From: Mastigias papua
Lineage: Eukaryota; Cnidaria; Scyphozoa; Rhizostomeae; Mastigiidae
DNA length: 64,000 bases
NCBI GenBank assembly: GCA_964019165.1
Contig: OZ025271.1
Coordinates: 13,557,759-13,621,758, forward strand
Direction: 5' to 3'
The translations under genes were made by a program, and so were the position numbers. The notes beneath the pieces were generated by a model. It was not told the origin of the DNA. It saw only the letters and a list, made by a program, of their open reading frames with translations, and ran no database searches. Shown here piece by piece: positions 1 to 18,111 of the stretch; the first letter of the stretch is position 1, and each line of letters begins with the position of its first letter.

Positions 1-1976
1 AGGGTGAACGAAACCTTGTGGCCAAGAGATAAATGTTGAGATAAACCACGTGCAATTTATATGGATAAATCTGAAGTGATCGAATTGATTGGAAAAGCCT
101 TGATATGGGAGGGAGTAGTTTTAAGTGGCATGAGAATATTTCAAAAAGATACAAGGATGTTGCCACGGATCTTTGAGAATAACCTGTGCATTGAGATTAT
201 GAACGTACAACATACTGGTAATGAAAACTCCTGCTTTCAAAGATTCAACATTTATGTTAAGATCATTCCTTGAAAATGAAAGTAGAAGCGAGAAGTATAC
301 AAAAGCATAGAATGTGTCTGAAAATACGTAAATATAACGGTTAACTGATTTATGAACAAAATTTTTCAAATACATTCCTATTATTACAGAAGTGGTTATG
401 AATAGAAAAAATGGATAAATGTGTGCTAGTTTTATGCATCTTGCTCTATCAAATTACTCTGCAAAATCTCCAATTTCTAATGAATTCCAAGGTTCAATTG
501 CAAACCAAATAGTCAACTGTTTTTGAGTTGATAAATAATGGAATAAAAGTTCACCGTATCATGTAATTCTATCTAAAGCTTACAAAGTATATATGAAAGC
601 ACAAAGCATATTTGTCAGTTTTTAGTTCCTCGAGTGATGCATCACACATGCAACTTCTTGAAACTTGCAAAGCTCCTGCATAGCCTTTAATTTCCATTCC
701 CAGCAACATTTGAACGTTCTGAAAGGTAGAGATTAACCAATATTACAGAAGCTTAAAATATATTACTAGTGAAAACACAACAAACGATTTAAGAGATATC
801 TAAAACTTGCTAACAATTCAATTCATCACTTCTATTCAATTCAATTCTTCAAAATAGCAAAGCATCTTCATGGCCTATTATGAAATCTGAGACAGTAGCT
901 GCTTTGATATACTTCAAAGAGTCTGATCTTTAATACTGATTAAATACTAAATCGCAACAAACAGGTGAAAACATTAAAACTTGGACAAAAATCAGAGCCA
1001 GTTACCAAACATGGACATAACAAAGAGAAGTCTTTGAAGTACAACAAACACAATAGGCCTGTCTCTATGAGAACTACCAACCCCTGGGCGTGATGTAAGT
1101 ATTGAACAGCCCCTAATGTAATATAGACGGAGGGCCCTTGGTAAATCAGCACTCAGTGAGAGGCTACCTTCCTAAATGATATGAAATGAAACGAAGAGTG
1201 TTTCTTCCTTGGATTCTTAAAAATTTAACAATAGTGAATAGGCGCCCATTTGTCAACCATTTAGCCAAATTGGGCACAATGTTCATCCTGTAACGCGAAT
1301 CTACCCCCATCTAGTTGCATATTTCGTTTCACATATTCATATATTCATCAACTGTCTCATACTCTGATGAGTGCAATACGAAACAAGTGCTTTTGGGATG
1401 CTAATGAATGTTCCCAAAAGACTGTGAATTAAAACTTTATTAAAATATAAAAATATATAGATATGGGAAAACTGAATCTCTCGCTAGTTCCAGCTTCTTA
1501 TGCTCGTTTTCCTCTTGCCATCATCAGTTTACTTACGAACTAGTTGACGTCACAAAAAGCAATAGTAAACAACAGAACATTGAACTAGTTTGTTATTTTT
1601 TCGCTACTAAACATCGATAAGTTAAACTCTTGTGCTGTATCTGTAAATGAAGATAAAGCAAAGTCATGCGGATGTTTCATAAATACTTAGTCAAATCACA
1701 TAGTCATTACATTCAATGCACAAATATGAACTACATCATGGTACAAACCATATCAGGGCTGCTCACCAATGAGATGTTTGTTGCCAAGCAATGGCAATAC
1801 TCGAATATGAATTGTAGCTATCATAACAGCATGAATGCACAACAAACATACTGAAATATGTAACACGTGAATGTGAAGCCTAGAGAGGGCAGAAATTAGA
1901 GGCCATTGCAAATTGCATGTAAAAGGTATTATCTACAAACAGTTAATGCCTTTTGCAATCGTGCCAGGAAATTTAC
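1..1976. other. AT-rich stretch without a recognisable gene
   Basis: No coding region here shows recognisable similarity or good splice sites. Two loosely similar segments, near 640-710 and 850-905 (each has a 'gcaaagc...tgcat/catgg cct' core), may be remnants of a duplicated minus-strand exon. The first could be read from an acceptor near 722 as a short open stretch, but I cannot support it as a gene. Confidence 0.3.
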
Positions 1977-4170
1977 TGTTGAAAATGGAAGAAAAGTGCT
2001 TCCAGTGGATGTATGTGTGAGAAGCTAAAAGACTCTGCATGAGAAACAAGTAAATTATTAAAGAATGAAATAAATCAATAACTATTAAGCAATAATTATT
2101 CACCAATTATTCAACAATTAAGTTGATGAATACAAAATTATATATGCTGTACAACAATATTTCATCCAATGATAATTATAAAGAATTATAAGAATAAACA
2201 ACAAAACTTGTAAAAAAAGTGCCTGCAATTGCTTAGAAGCCACCATTGACTGTAACATCAAGCTGAATAAAATACTTCAAAGGACCAACAATATCCGAGT
2301 TGATCTGAGAATACATCACCAAATAGACAATGCTATCTGAATATAACTTACGCTATAATGAGGAGGCATACCACCATAATAGATTTGAGATGCAGGCGCT
2401 GATGGATTCATCTACAAAAGAAGATTGAAAGAATTAAATATATTAGACCGATAGCAAATATCTCATTAATTTCATTAGATATTCATTAGATTGAACAAAT
2501 GTTCTATGTAATAAAACTGCATTCATATCACATCTTCTTTTTATTAGAAACAGACATCCTCTATACAGCCTGGATGTCTCATAATAGTTTGTCATATCCA
2601 GCCTTAGATGTTTCCTAAGTTGATCTCCAAATTCTGGAAATTTCCTACAACAATAAGGCAACTATGAGAGATAGGATCTTTAGCTAAGGATATTTGAGTA
2701 ATTGATTCGGTTTGTATTTTGATTCTTGTTTACTAAACTTTTCTCACAAAGGCAGATTTTTCACGTTACTTTTTGAAACTCAGCCAGGCAGTGTTTCTTA
2801 ACTTTTACCTGCTTTGAGAGAAACCAATAGACTTAAACATCCAATGGTCAAGTAATACATGAATGTGAGGCACGATAGATCTGACAATATTGTTGCAGTC
2901 AGTATGGTTAGACCATGGAATAGAGACTATAAAATGGTCTTCTGGCGATGCATCTATATATGGGTCAACTGCCAATTAGTGTGACTTTGTATATCGTACA
3001 CCATAACGTAAAAGAGATACCAATTAAACCACAATATGGCAACTAATATATATCATTACAAAGATTTGAACTTCATCAACATCTTCGATAAAAATTTCAA
3101 TCAAAGAAATTTAATGAAAAACATAGTAATACACAGACACGACAATTCTATATGATTTTGACTTACATTATATTCAGAAGATGCACTCATATGATAAATA
3201 TTGAGATGCTGAATGCTGAATGCTGTAAATGAAAATAAGACAAACGAAATCATATGAATACTTCATAATTAGTCACATGAAATAGTTGTCAGACATGTGA
3301 TATACTATAAACTTTTTCACAGAGGTAAGGACAGGTGATATTGTCAAAACATCAATTCTGCTGGAATTGCCAATCCAAATATTGCTCCTCCCTCACACAC
3401 ATTCTATGTAAATGCAATGTCTTCCATTAGTTATAATGTTTGTGCTGTTATAATGTTGTATACCTCACAACAAAATCTCCAGTTCAATAATATCCATTCC
3501 ATTTCCATTTCAATTTCATTAGATATTCATTAGATTGAAGAAATGTTTTGTGTAGTAAAAATGAATTCAAATCGCATGTTCTTTTTAGTATAAACAGACA
3601 TCCTCCCTTAAGCCTGGATGTCTCATAATAGTTTGTCAAATCCGGCCTTAAATGTTTCTTAAGTTAGTTTTCAAATTCTGGAAATCTCCTACAACAATAA
3701 GGCAACTGTGAGAAATATGCTAGACGATCAATTCTGCTTGAATTGGCAATCCATATATTGCTCCTCCCTCAAACACTTTCTATGTAAATACAATGTTTTC
3801 CATTAGTTATACTGTTTGTACTGTTATACTGCTGTACACCCCAAAACAAAGTCTTCATTTCTTATGAATCTGAATCATCAACCCAGTCGTATATTTATGC
3901 CAGTATAACATCATCAATACACAACACATGTATTCTAATATGTTAGACGAGAGAAGTCATGGCATAGAGAGTAGAAGCCTAGAGAGGACAGTAATGAGAT
4001 GCAGTTGCTGATTTCATGTGAAAGGTATTATCTACACATGATTAGTGTCTCTTACAAACGTGCAAGCAAACTTACAGTTGCAGGTAGAAGAGTACAGCCT
4101 CAAGTGGATGTATGTGTATGAGAGGTTGAAGGAGCCTGCACGAGAAACAAGTAAATTATAAACAGACAAA
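1855..4170. repeat. Tandem duplications carrying the micro-exons
   Basis: Segment 1876-2060 matches 3970-4160 (shared landmarks: 'aaaggtattatctaca', 'gtggatgtatgtgt', 'gagaaacaagtaaatta'). Segment 2510-2665 matches 3565-3715 ('gcctggatgtctcataatag', 'tacaacaataaggcaact'). Segment 3345-3475 matches 3720-3850 ('caattctgctggaattgcc', 'attgctcctccctca'). Copies differ at many positions and by small indels, so the duplications are not recent. They explain how the small exons multiplied. Confidence 0.75.
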
Positions 4171-4847
4171 AGTTTAAGTGAAGTGAACTTATAACTATTC
4201 ATCAATACTAATGGCCTAAAGATTACAACAAAGCTAATAAATATGAACCAAGTTGTTATTTATAATACTACATAATAACATAATAGACAAAACAACATTG
4301 AAACCAAATGACAACAGATGATAAGCATCCATTATTCGACTATGACGTCATACAGTGAAGAATACCTCCATGAAAGATTACTACTCCAAATTGGTGCAAG
4401 AATACATTAACACATGGGCAGTGCTACCTGATATCAACTTACGTTGTATTGAGAAGGTACATCATTATAATACAGCTGAGATACCGATGCTGATGGGTAG
4501 ATCTAAAAGAGAAGATAGCAAACAACTAAACAAGCATATAACTATATCTAAAATGGTATATTGTGAGTTGATTAATGCGGTATCAATCTCTTCAAAAAAG
4601 TAAACAAAGGAATTCTTGTCCCTAAATTACTCTTGCTTGAAATTGCATTCCAAACATTGTTTCAGTGAATGATGTCCTTCATCAATCAGACAACACTGGT
4701 GAATGTACACATTAAAAACTGCATAGAAATACTCTTGGGAGAGTATGCATGTAGATTTATATACAATACATTTATCCGATTTCAACTTACCTCATATTGA
4801 GAAGGTACATCGCCATGATACTGCGATACTAGTGCTGAAGGATTCAT
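1977..4847 (-). CDS. Array of tiny phase-0 exons (partial gene, several copies decayed)
   Basis: Three well-formed minus-strand micro-exons lie here, each with a pyrimidine-rich acceptor and a GTAAGT donor. Exon 4791-4847 (19 aa) reads MNPSALVSQYHGDVPSQYE, 4443-4502 (20 aa) reads IYPSASVSQLYYNDVPSQYN, and 2352-2411 (20 aa) reads MNPSAPASQIYYGGMPPHYS. All have lengths divisible by three and splice in phase 0, so they can be added or skipped without a frameshift. Related but damaged copies are 3167-3222 (56 nt, out of frame), 4076-4135 (60 nt, APSTSHTHTST then an in-frame TGA) and 1977-2034 (58 nt). The family is unknown to me. The consensus is xxPSAxxSQ-Y-x-PxxY, a low-complexity Ser/Pro/Tyr peptide. 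The flanking intron sequence is duplicated along with the exons (see the repeat entries). The ends of the gene are not visible. It may belong with the similar array at 18.1-22.9 kb, because both share a THTST motif and phase-0 borders. Confidence 0.45.
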
Positions 4848-5598
4848 CTACAACAGAAGGATAGATAAAATTAAACCAATATATAAGAAAATAACATCAT
4901 AAATGTCATTAGACATAAATTAGGTTCATCTAATGTTTTATTGTGTATGATTGCATTTCATGGAATATTGAGAGAGTACACCCCTATCATGAAAGAGAGG
5001 CTTGAATGTTTGAGAGATGATACGTACTCATGTGATTTGAGTATGATTTACTCGTGATAGTATGTTTTAGTATGATTTTTATTACTCGTGTGATTTGTTG
5101 TCAATGTTGTCTTTTAAATGGGAAAAACTAAAAATATCATATTTGTAGGATTTTCTTTAACATTATTTGACAAAGTGCAGGAGCTATGGTTCCTACTAGC
5201 CCAATGGCTGCACGGTTTATGTTGCTCTTTAAAATCGAATGATAATCTATACATTTAACCACAAAATCTTTTCATGAAATTTCCTCCAAGATTTGCATCA
5301 TTTTCCACAGAATCAAAATGAAAGAAGGAATCGATTGGGGAGGGGGAAGCACCATAAAACTCGTAACTGGAGAGGCAAGCATGAGAAACTGAGAACAACT
5401 GGAGCCCTAATCTATATGTTAAAAGAGACCTTGATTTGCCTATTTTTAGGTCCTCTCGACAAAACATGAAATTTAAGTTTCCCTCTCAAAGGGGTTGCAC
5501 AGGGATCCCTTGTTCCGTGACAAATGATAAATCCTATAACATAAAGATATACGGATTTTCATTTATTGTAATCAATTATTAGATAGGGGAAGGAGTAC
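4848..5598. other. Intergenic or intronic sequence; no gene seen
   Basis: No similarity was recognised on either strand. In particular, the SMU1 exons that should follow the last visible one (the remaining WD40 blades, beginning V-W-N in other animals) are not found here. Confidence 0.4.
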
Positions 5599-10833
<5,235 letters not shown>

Positions 10834-10893
10834 TTTGGGAATTGAAAATTTGTTCTAAGTTGGCCTCGTTTGCATTTGTTGATCATCGTGTCC

Positions 10894-12426
10894 AATGATA
10901 TATAAGCGCCGAAGGCGCTAGATGCGCATGTTCATCGTTCGGCACTGAGGCAAAATCACTGAAGCGGTAAGAGGTCAGAATGCGAAAGCCCTGCTGTGGC
11001 TGAGTATGGGAGATAACATGAAACGTTCTTGCTTCACATCATATCTATGATAGTAAGGCATCAATCTCTGAAGAATCATACAAATGGATGTATATACAGC
11101 CGATATACACATCTAGCGCACAAAGACCTCTATATTCAAGTATAGATCTAGATATTTGCATTACATTTTGTCGCCTGGGCCATCTCCTTGGTATATCTTA
11201 AGTGACCTATACAGGCACCAAGCAAAGTTTGCTATTTAGAGATACAAGTTGCAAGCAAAATTTAATTCAACGAGTTTAGTTCAGTTCAGTTTTATTTTAT
11301 TACATTGTTGTGAAGTATGACATTGTTGTGATCTATATAAAAATTTCCTCTCTATACTTCTAGGAATTTCCGATCTCATAAGTTATTCAGGCCCGCCGAG
11401 AGCATGTATTGGGCCCCGGGGCACACAGATGCATACATGCTTCTTCCAAGGGGGAGCTGAAAAATTACATTTTCCATGGGAGCCCCTCTCAGAAATTACT
11501 GCCTAAATACAACTTGATATTGTTATTTGCTATAAAAATAAATAAGGAATGCATATCACACAGAATCTCTTGAGATTAGTTTCGTGCGTGAAGCCAAGAA
11601 TATAAAAGTTGTTTTAAAAATTGACAGCGTTCTAACTTATTTCCCAGAGTAGCTCAACTCTCCCTCAAAATTTCGTCAAAAGGAGCTTAGATTTTGTAGC
11701 CCCCTTAAATTTGTATCTTTAGGGGAACAAATAAAAAAATTGAGATGCTGTGATGGCTTCACTATAAAATATCAAAGTTACTACAGAATTATTTCACAGC
11801 CTTGGGACCCCTCTTAGGTATGTTCAGGTAATGTGCCCCACCTGCCCCCTCTCGCCGGGCCTTGTTCGTGTGAGATGACCGCAGAATAATCCCTGCCTCA
11901 ATAACTCCTGAACTTTGAAAGGTAAAGAAGAAATCCTTCCGCAAATCGCAATCATATTCATACTCTCTCACTTAGTTTTTGCTTGCAACTTGTAACTTCA
12001 TAGTGCTAATAGTATACAGAAAACTTTGCTAGGTAATTGTATAGCTCATTTAAAGTATTTTTTCTGCCTAGCAATCCATGAATGGAGCTGCATTCATTTG
12101 ATATTGCATGTATAATACGACAAAGAGAATGGCCTAACCCAAAACATTAATGGAAATAGCCTGATTCAAGCAGGAAAATTCCGGCTTTTTGTAATAGATG
12201 TGCCTGCTGGTTGGTATGCTATTCCATTTGCATGATTTTTCAGGGATTGGACTCTTCTTTTCGCATATATAGTGTGAAACGAGAGCGCTTCGTGCTATCT
12301 CCCATACTGAGCCTGGATGAAACTTGAGTATGTTGACCTCTTTACTCATCCGTGACTTGCCTCACTTAGACAATAGGCAATTATCTGAAGATCCACATCT
12401 AGCGCCTTCGGCGCTTCTATATCATT
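10894..12426. mobile_element. DNA element with long inverted repeats, next to SMU1 start
   Basis: Outer inverted repeats are 10894-10922 (aatgatatataagcgccgaa onward) and 12400-12426. They continue inward with mismatches: 'ctgagtatgggagata' near 11005 mirrors 'tatctcccatactgag' near 12295, and 'acaagttgcaagcaaaa' near 11245 mirrors 'ttttgcttgcaacttgt' near 11980. This gives arms of some 400 bp. No transposase frame was seen, so it is non-autonomous. It ends about 60 bp upstream of the SMU1 start codon. A target duplication resembling GATC(ATC)GTGTC is possible but imperfect. Confidence 0.75.
11390..11861. mobile_element. MITE nested in the 10.9-12.4 kb element
   Basis: Short terminal inverted repeats AGGCCCGCCGAGAG (left) and CTCTCGCCGGGCCT (right) bound about 470 bp of sequence that interrupts the larger element's centre. 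No coding capacity was seen. The target duplication is unclear. Confidence 0.6.
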
Positions 12427-12429
12427 GAT

Positions 12430-14280
12430 CGTGTCGATCGACAAAAGGAGGGCTCTGAGGGCATCAGCCCCCTTCTACTTCTCAAAAAACGCCTGAGCCC
12501 CCTTACAGTTTTTCTGACTAATGAATATTTAGAGAGACAAATAGAACATAAGGAATATAAGAGCTACGAAACTGAAAGAGAGCAAGAATGAAAGAGAGCA
12601 GGAAAAGATTTCAGATGGATGAAAATTAGGAGATCAATACAGCGAGAATAAAGACTGGATACAGACACCAGACTACCCGTTATAAAAAATTTCATTACGA
12701 AGAACGAATGGCTACAAAGAACGATCGATATTCCAAAGCATTTTGGGATAGTGAGGTAGTGCCACTTGACGTGGGATAGTGCCAGAAAAATTTATGACAG
12801 TGGCATGGCCCCTCATGGCCTCCCTTTGAAATGTCCCCCCCCCTAGTACTCAATTAGGTACTGAGAAAATGGTCCGGTTCGTTTCTTTTTGATTCTAGGA
12901 CAAAGCTCTTTCTTAATTTAAAGATAAGACAATCTAGAAAGAGAATGAAATCATTAATTTGCGTGTGTGAAACTTAAATACTTTGACTGCTTTGCTTCAA
13001 AATGATTTGTTTTCAAGATTCTTGGTAAAGACATACCTTCAGCTTAGACATTCTTGGGGCGCAACGAGGGGTAAATTTTTCTAGCTTGGGCAATGTTTCC
13101 GTACCCCTAGCTTTGTATCTTATTCTAATACAGTTTTCCCATTCTATATCAACTGAGAATTATATGTCTATTAATCATCCTTCCCATGGATGCTACAATA
13201 AATTACACACATAGCTGTGATAGGAGAGATCTTTGGTAAAAAGACGTTTGCTTACAACCAGCATCCTGATTGGTGGAGATACCTCATCGCAAGCTCAATT
13301 GTAAGTACTAGGTGCACTTTGTGGGTTTCCACTGTAGAACAGGGCCTTTGTAACATACAAATTGGGCGGGGGAGGCAAATGTCCCCCAGTTATCAACTTT
13401 TCCCCCGAGTGAAGAGGTTTTAAACCCCAGAAAATGTCCCTTTTTGTATAGGTTCTCAGCTATGTTGTCAAACAACTACTGCTGTCATCATGTACGTTAT
13501 TGTAACAATTACAAAACTTGAGATTTCATCTCCAACCTCTTTACAACAAAACTTGACATTTATGAGCATTGTTTCAATATATCACATTTATCAAGCTTAT
13601 TTCAAATTAGGCTTTTTGTCCTAGTATCATGTCACTTTTTGAGAGTTTGCCCCCCCCCCCCCAGTATAAATATGTTTAAAAAAGGCTATGCTATAGAAGG
13701 CAGTACGAAAATAATGGAAAAGTGTTGGTGAGATCCAAGTGAAACAAGTTGCGGAAAAGAGAGAGCCACTGGTAAATTAGATAAAACGCCAAAAATGATC
13801 AGCAATGGTGAAGGATCTGCTAGAGCAAACTTTCAAAAGTCATAACACATGTTTTCATTCCTAACGAAATCGTCAATAATCTCAAGGAGAGACATGAAAT
13901 CTGCTCATCAAATCATTGAATCATGCTTTCTTCATATTTGAAGGAAACCAAGTTGTGTGTTGTTCGGTAGAAATTCTCTCTAAGTATGTGTATCAGCTCT
14001 AATCAAAAATTGAAAAGAGCGCATTTATATACAAGAGCGCATATATGCACTTCCTTGGGGAGGGGATTTCTCACCCTCATATCCCCATGAAACCTTTGCC
14101 CTGTCTTCATGATCAGCGGTTGAATAAATGTATACATTTTGTATATGTATTCGAATTGATATGATTTAGCCTCTTACTGATATACCAACCCCTATTGAAT
14201 ACTTGTATGGCTTCTTTGTCATGTTCTACATGGTGTATCTCTAACAGTGATCTCAAATGCTTATGTTTAAGACACCTTGA
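12430..14280. other. No gene recognised
   Basis: Contains C-runs (12833-12842, 13650-13663) and short G/C-rich islands resembling MITE debris, but no frame or repeat that I can name. Confidence 0.35.
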
Positions 14281-14283
14281 ATA

Positions 14284-14645
14284 GGTATTTTTCTTGCATA
14301 AACAGCGATTTTATTGAACAGAGAGCAATTAGCTAAGAATTCCATACTGATAAAATCATCGAATAATTTGAAAGAGGTGATTCTTTACAAATGGATCCTA
14401 CCTAATGGATTTAAAGAAATCGGGAGACTCAAACGCAAATCTCTAACCATTACATACAATGAAAGATATAATAGGGGATAGGGCCATTGAACTTGAAGCA
14501 TGTGATTATGTTGTTGGAAATCAATGAAAACAAATTCGCTTGTTGTATCTTGCTGGTTGTTTGTTGTCAGTGCTGTGGAGGAGGCATCCACATAGACCAT
14601 CGTGTTTTTCCTGTTTGCTGCTCGCTGTAGTTTGGAATACAGTTA
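14284..14645 (+). repeat. Dispersed repeat, inverted partner at 42.64-42.98 kb
   Basis: This stretch aligns in opposite orientation with 42640-42985. Shared landmarks are 'gaacagagagcaatt', 'aattccatactgataaaatc', 'acaaatggatcctacctaat' and 'aaagaaatcgggagactcaa'. By eye about 85% of bases match over the best 190 bp. No terminal repeats or coding frame were recognised. It may be a copied gene-flanking segment or an old transposon. Confidence 0.75.
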
Positions 14646-15535
14646 TCAATTTCTGCCTTGCCCAGACGGATAAACAAGGGCTGACAAGCAGAGGAAGGGG
14701 ATTTCTAATCTCCTTTAGGCCACTGTCAGATTTTCAGCATCATGTTGGCTGGACTATCTTTCCGCATCTAAATATGAATGAACAGTTGTGCAGTGGCAAA
14801 TTTCTGACAAGGGGGCTCATTACAGAATTCTCTATTTGGTAAATTTGAGCCACGGCCCCTTAGAAATATGCAAATGCAGTCACAAGTGCATTTCTCGATT
14901 TTCCACTGATTTTGTAATGTATTGTTCTATATTCACAACTTGAATCTATGTCCTTTGCAACAAGTGAAAGCGAGAACATCAAGGAAGTATTGCAAGGCAC
15001 TTAAAACTCGAAGGGGGACTGAGCCCCCAAAGAGCTCTTGAAAGATTAATAAGGGGGTCCCAACATTACAACCCTGTTAATCAAAGAAAGAGTATCATTG
15101 ACGTCACGAGCTCTACTTCCTTCTCGTAAAACACCGTCTATCTACCGCTGGATGCACTTTTGTTTAGTCGTCCGTTCACAATCGTTTTTACCATAAATAT
15201 AGTCGAGATATGATTTCTACCAGGCCCTTTTTGTTGTTATTCAGTGATATGACTGCCATGGAAACACCATTGAGCCAAACATATCCCAGTGCACCAAAAC
15301 AGGGTGTGCCAAGTAAACAAGATGGACTTCCCCAATTTACACATACATTTTTCTGACAATACCTTTGCAATTTAAGCATTTTCTGTTTCATGTTGTGGAG
15401 CATTTGACCCCTCTAGGTTTGCAAATCTGAATATATTTGCTGTAGGCGTCTTGGAAAGAAGGCCATGAATTATATAGACAAGCAGATACCATGCAAGTCA
15501 CGCGATTATAACAGACTGGATCAAAGGTCCCTGAC

Positions 15536-15660
15536 GGCGGATTTGCAGTTTAGGGTTCCAGCCAAATCGCCGTGAATTCTAAACGAAATTACTCCTTACG
15601 GTGCAGAGAGTCGAAACAGACGATAAAAAGTGGGGTACTACATACCAATTACTTTGGGTT
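15536..15660. mobile_element. Solo arm of the 10.2-10.6 kb fold-back family
   Basis: Homologous to the left arm of the fold-back element (ggcggatttgcagtttaggg... acgataaaaagt... accaattacttt), with about 10-15% divergence. No second arm follows. Confidence 0.7.
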
Positions 15661-16964
15661 CCCTGACACTTCTCTGCCATGATGTGATGGTAAAGAGGCA
15701 AAGAACAAGGAGGGCTCATAACTTCTCTTAACATGATTATAACAGGGTGCTGACATGACAAACTGGAAATGTTTCTTCGGACAATTATAGTGCGCTTCAT
15801 TGTTGTTTTAGTTGAAAAAACTGCAAATCCAAGTGAGAGTTTTCAAAAAGGGGAGGGAGGGGGCAAACATTAATAATCAATATACATAGTGAGTATAATC
15901 TCAAGTGAAGAGAAAGTAGCAAAGAAGAGAAACTCTGGTAAAAACACTCCAACACTCTGACAGAAGAAATTGAACAGAAATTGACAATGCAGTGGAATAT
16001 TATAATATATATAATACACTATAATACATTATAATAAATTATTATATGAAATCCTTTTTCCCGTCCTATACTGCTATCCCCCATATTGCCATCAAACGTG
16101 AATGAATTACTAACAACCGAAGGGGCAATGGGTGAGTTGTGATCAACACATGAGATTTATTGACGTCATGAAAGTGGGCACAAAGCCAGGTCTGAAAAGA
16201 CGGGGGAATCCAGTCAAGGGTGCCATACTTGCGAAGTTAGTAAGGTTCCCTTCTTTCAAGTGTCTGACTGTATGACGTTAGTAAAAATAGCTTTTTAGAT
16301 AAAATATGGCTTTATCGTAAGTCATTGAATGACGAAGGAGAGCCTGCATTTTAATGTTGAGAGGGCAGTGTCCTCTCCCCCCGTGTCCCTTAGCTCTGTG
16401 CTTGGAGAAGAGTTAACCTGGAGATGAAATTTGATTGTTTAACGAAAGCTCTTATTTTCCCTACAATTGCCATGCATCCACAGTATTTCTTATCACATGG
16501 TACGTTCAGGCCGTCTTCCAGCCCGAAAATCGTTCAATATGGACAACGGACGAATTCAGAAGTAGGCAAGCATTACAATCACCGATTGACTTAGAAACAT
16601 GGGGATACTTGAGGGTACATGGCCCCCAAATTCTACAAGAGCTGAAAAAGTACCCCAAACGTCTTTCAATGGATCTCTTGCTAAAAATGATAACCCAGCA
16701 TTAAAAACTCACGTGAGGAACATGCCAGCTCAATGCATAAAGACAATGCTTTAGAAATACAAATTATCGGGGGATTTCTTTGTCAAAATCATACTTTGAT
16801 AAAGAGGCTTTGGCATTAAATTGGCCAATGCAAAGGTACAATTTGAAATGTACCCTGCACGGTAGAAGTGGCAATCCTACATTACGTCATTGGATTCTTA
16901 ATTCCAAATTGCAAGTTACGTCCCCATCTACACGTTCGATTAGAGTCGGTCGCAAAAGGGCCTA

Positions 16965-17475
16965 CCGTAAAGTCTATTTTTAGCCCCCCTCTCAATTAAG
17001 CCCCCCTCTCCAATAAGCCCCCGTTTCTGGACTAGAAAATTTATTAAGCACCCCTCTCTATTAAGCCCCCCTCTCTATTAAGCCCTCCTTATAAAATATT
17101 AAATAGTACCAAGTGTAACTAAGCTTGAAAGGAGTAAGCACACTAAGCGTGTTCACGCTCAGTAAACTATAGCTCCCAACCTTTACAGAATCAAAGTCAT
17201 TCATTGACTTTCTGGAGATAAAAACGTTCTATACCAACGTGTTACCGCATAATCTTTCAATTTTGTTTGTTCTGCTGGGAACGTATGATGTATAAACTAA
17301 TCATTTTGAATATTGTTCTCTATTTTCAGATAGCAAATATGCAGTATGCTATTAAAAATTCTCAAAAAATTTATTTAGCCCTCCTCTCTTATAAGTCCCC
17401 CCTCTCCAATAAGCCCTCCCTCTAGATTGCTTGAAATCAATAAGCCCCCCAGGGGGCTTAATAGAGAATTTACGG
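16965..17475. mobile_element. TA-flanked MITE of the 'TTAAGCCCCCC' family
   Basis: Ends are CCGTAAAGTCTATTTTTAGC on the left and, reverse complemented, CCGTAAATTCTCTATTAAGC on the right, with TA on both sides (16963-16964, 17476-17477). The subterminal region repeats AATTAAGCCCCCCTCTC several times. A TA target and such ends suggest a pogo/Tigger or other Tc1/mariner-group source. Related fragments lie near 33117, 39670-39740, 43690-44190, 52435-52510 and 56577-56916. Confidence 0.8.
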
Positions 17476-18111
17476 TAATTGCGTTTTAATCTAACAAAGC
17501 TCCCATCTACACGATAAAAGCAATGGATGCACACGGTCTAAGCGATCAGATGTTCACATGACGATACACCGCCGAAGTCTCCTTCGTACCTATGATAAAC
17601 AAATGTTTCGATAAAAGAGAATAACAAATAACTGAAGAATTTAAATGAACAGAAAAAAACGATAAAGTTCGTTTAATAAGATATAGAAAAGGTTGCACTA
17701 TAAATGAAGATATTATGAATGCGGACAGAAAATATTTAATACTGATTGAAGTAATAACAAACCAATAAAAGATATATATATATATAAAGTTGTCAGGTAT
17801 AAAATCCCCTATGCTTCTACAACCATCCAAACAAATTGAAGAGCATAAGATTTTCAAGGATCTCTCTTGATCTTGCCTCTCTATGATAAGTATCGGTCGT
17901 TTCTAATGCTTATGGATTTAACTACACATGCTATTAACCTCTCTTTGGTATAAATTTTAATAAACTTATAAATATTATCCAATAGATCTCTGTTCTAAAC
18001 TACATCACAGATGAGGTATTGATAATGAGGCTTCCAAACAATCATCAAATGTCCAAATGAGGCTGAAACAAATGTGCATTTTAAAGCGATGCAAATAAAA
18101 TTATAACACAC

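Noticed and set aside
11789..12349. Two short minus-strand frames as transposase remnants
   Set aside because: No DDE or zinc-binding motifs; they lie in the arms of a non-autonomous inverted-repeat element.
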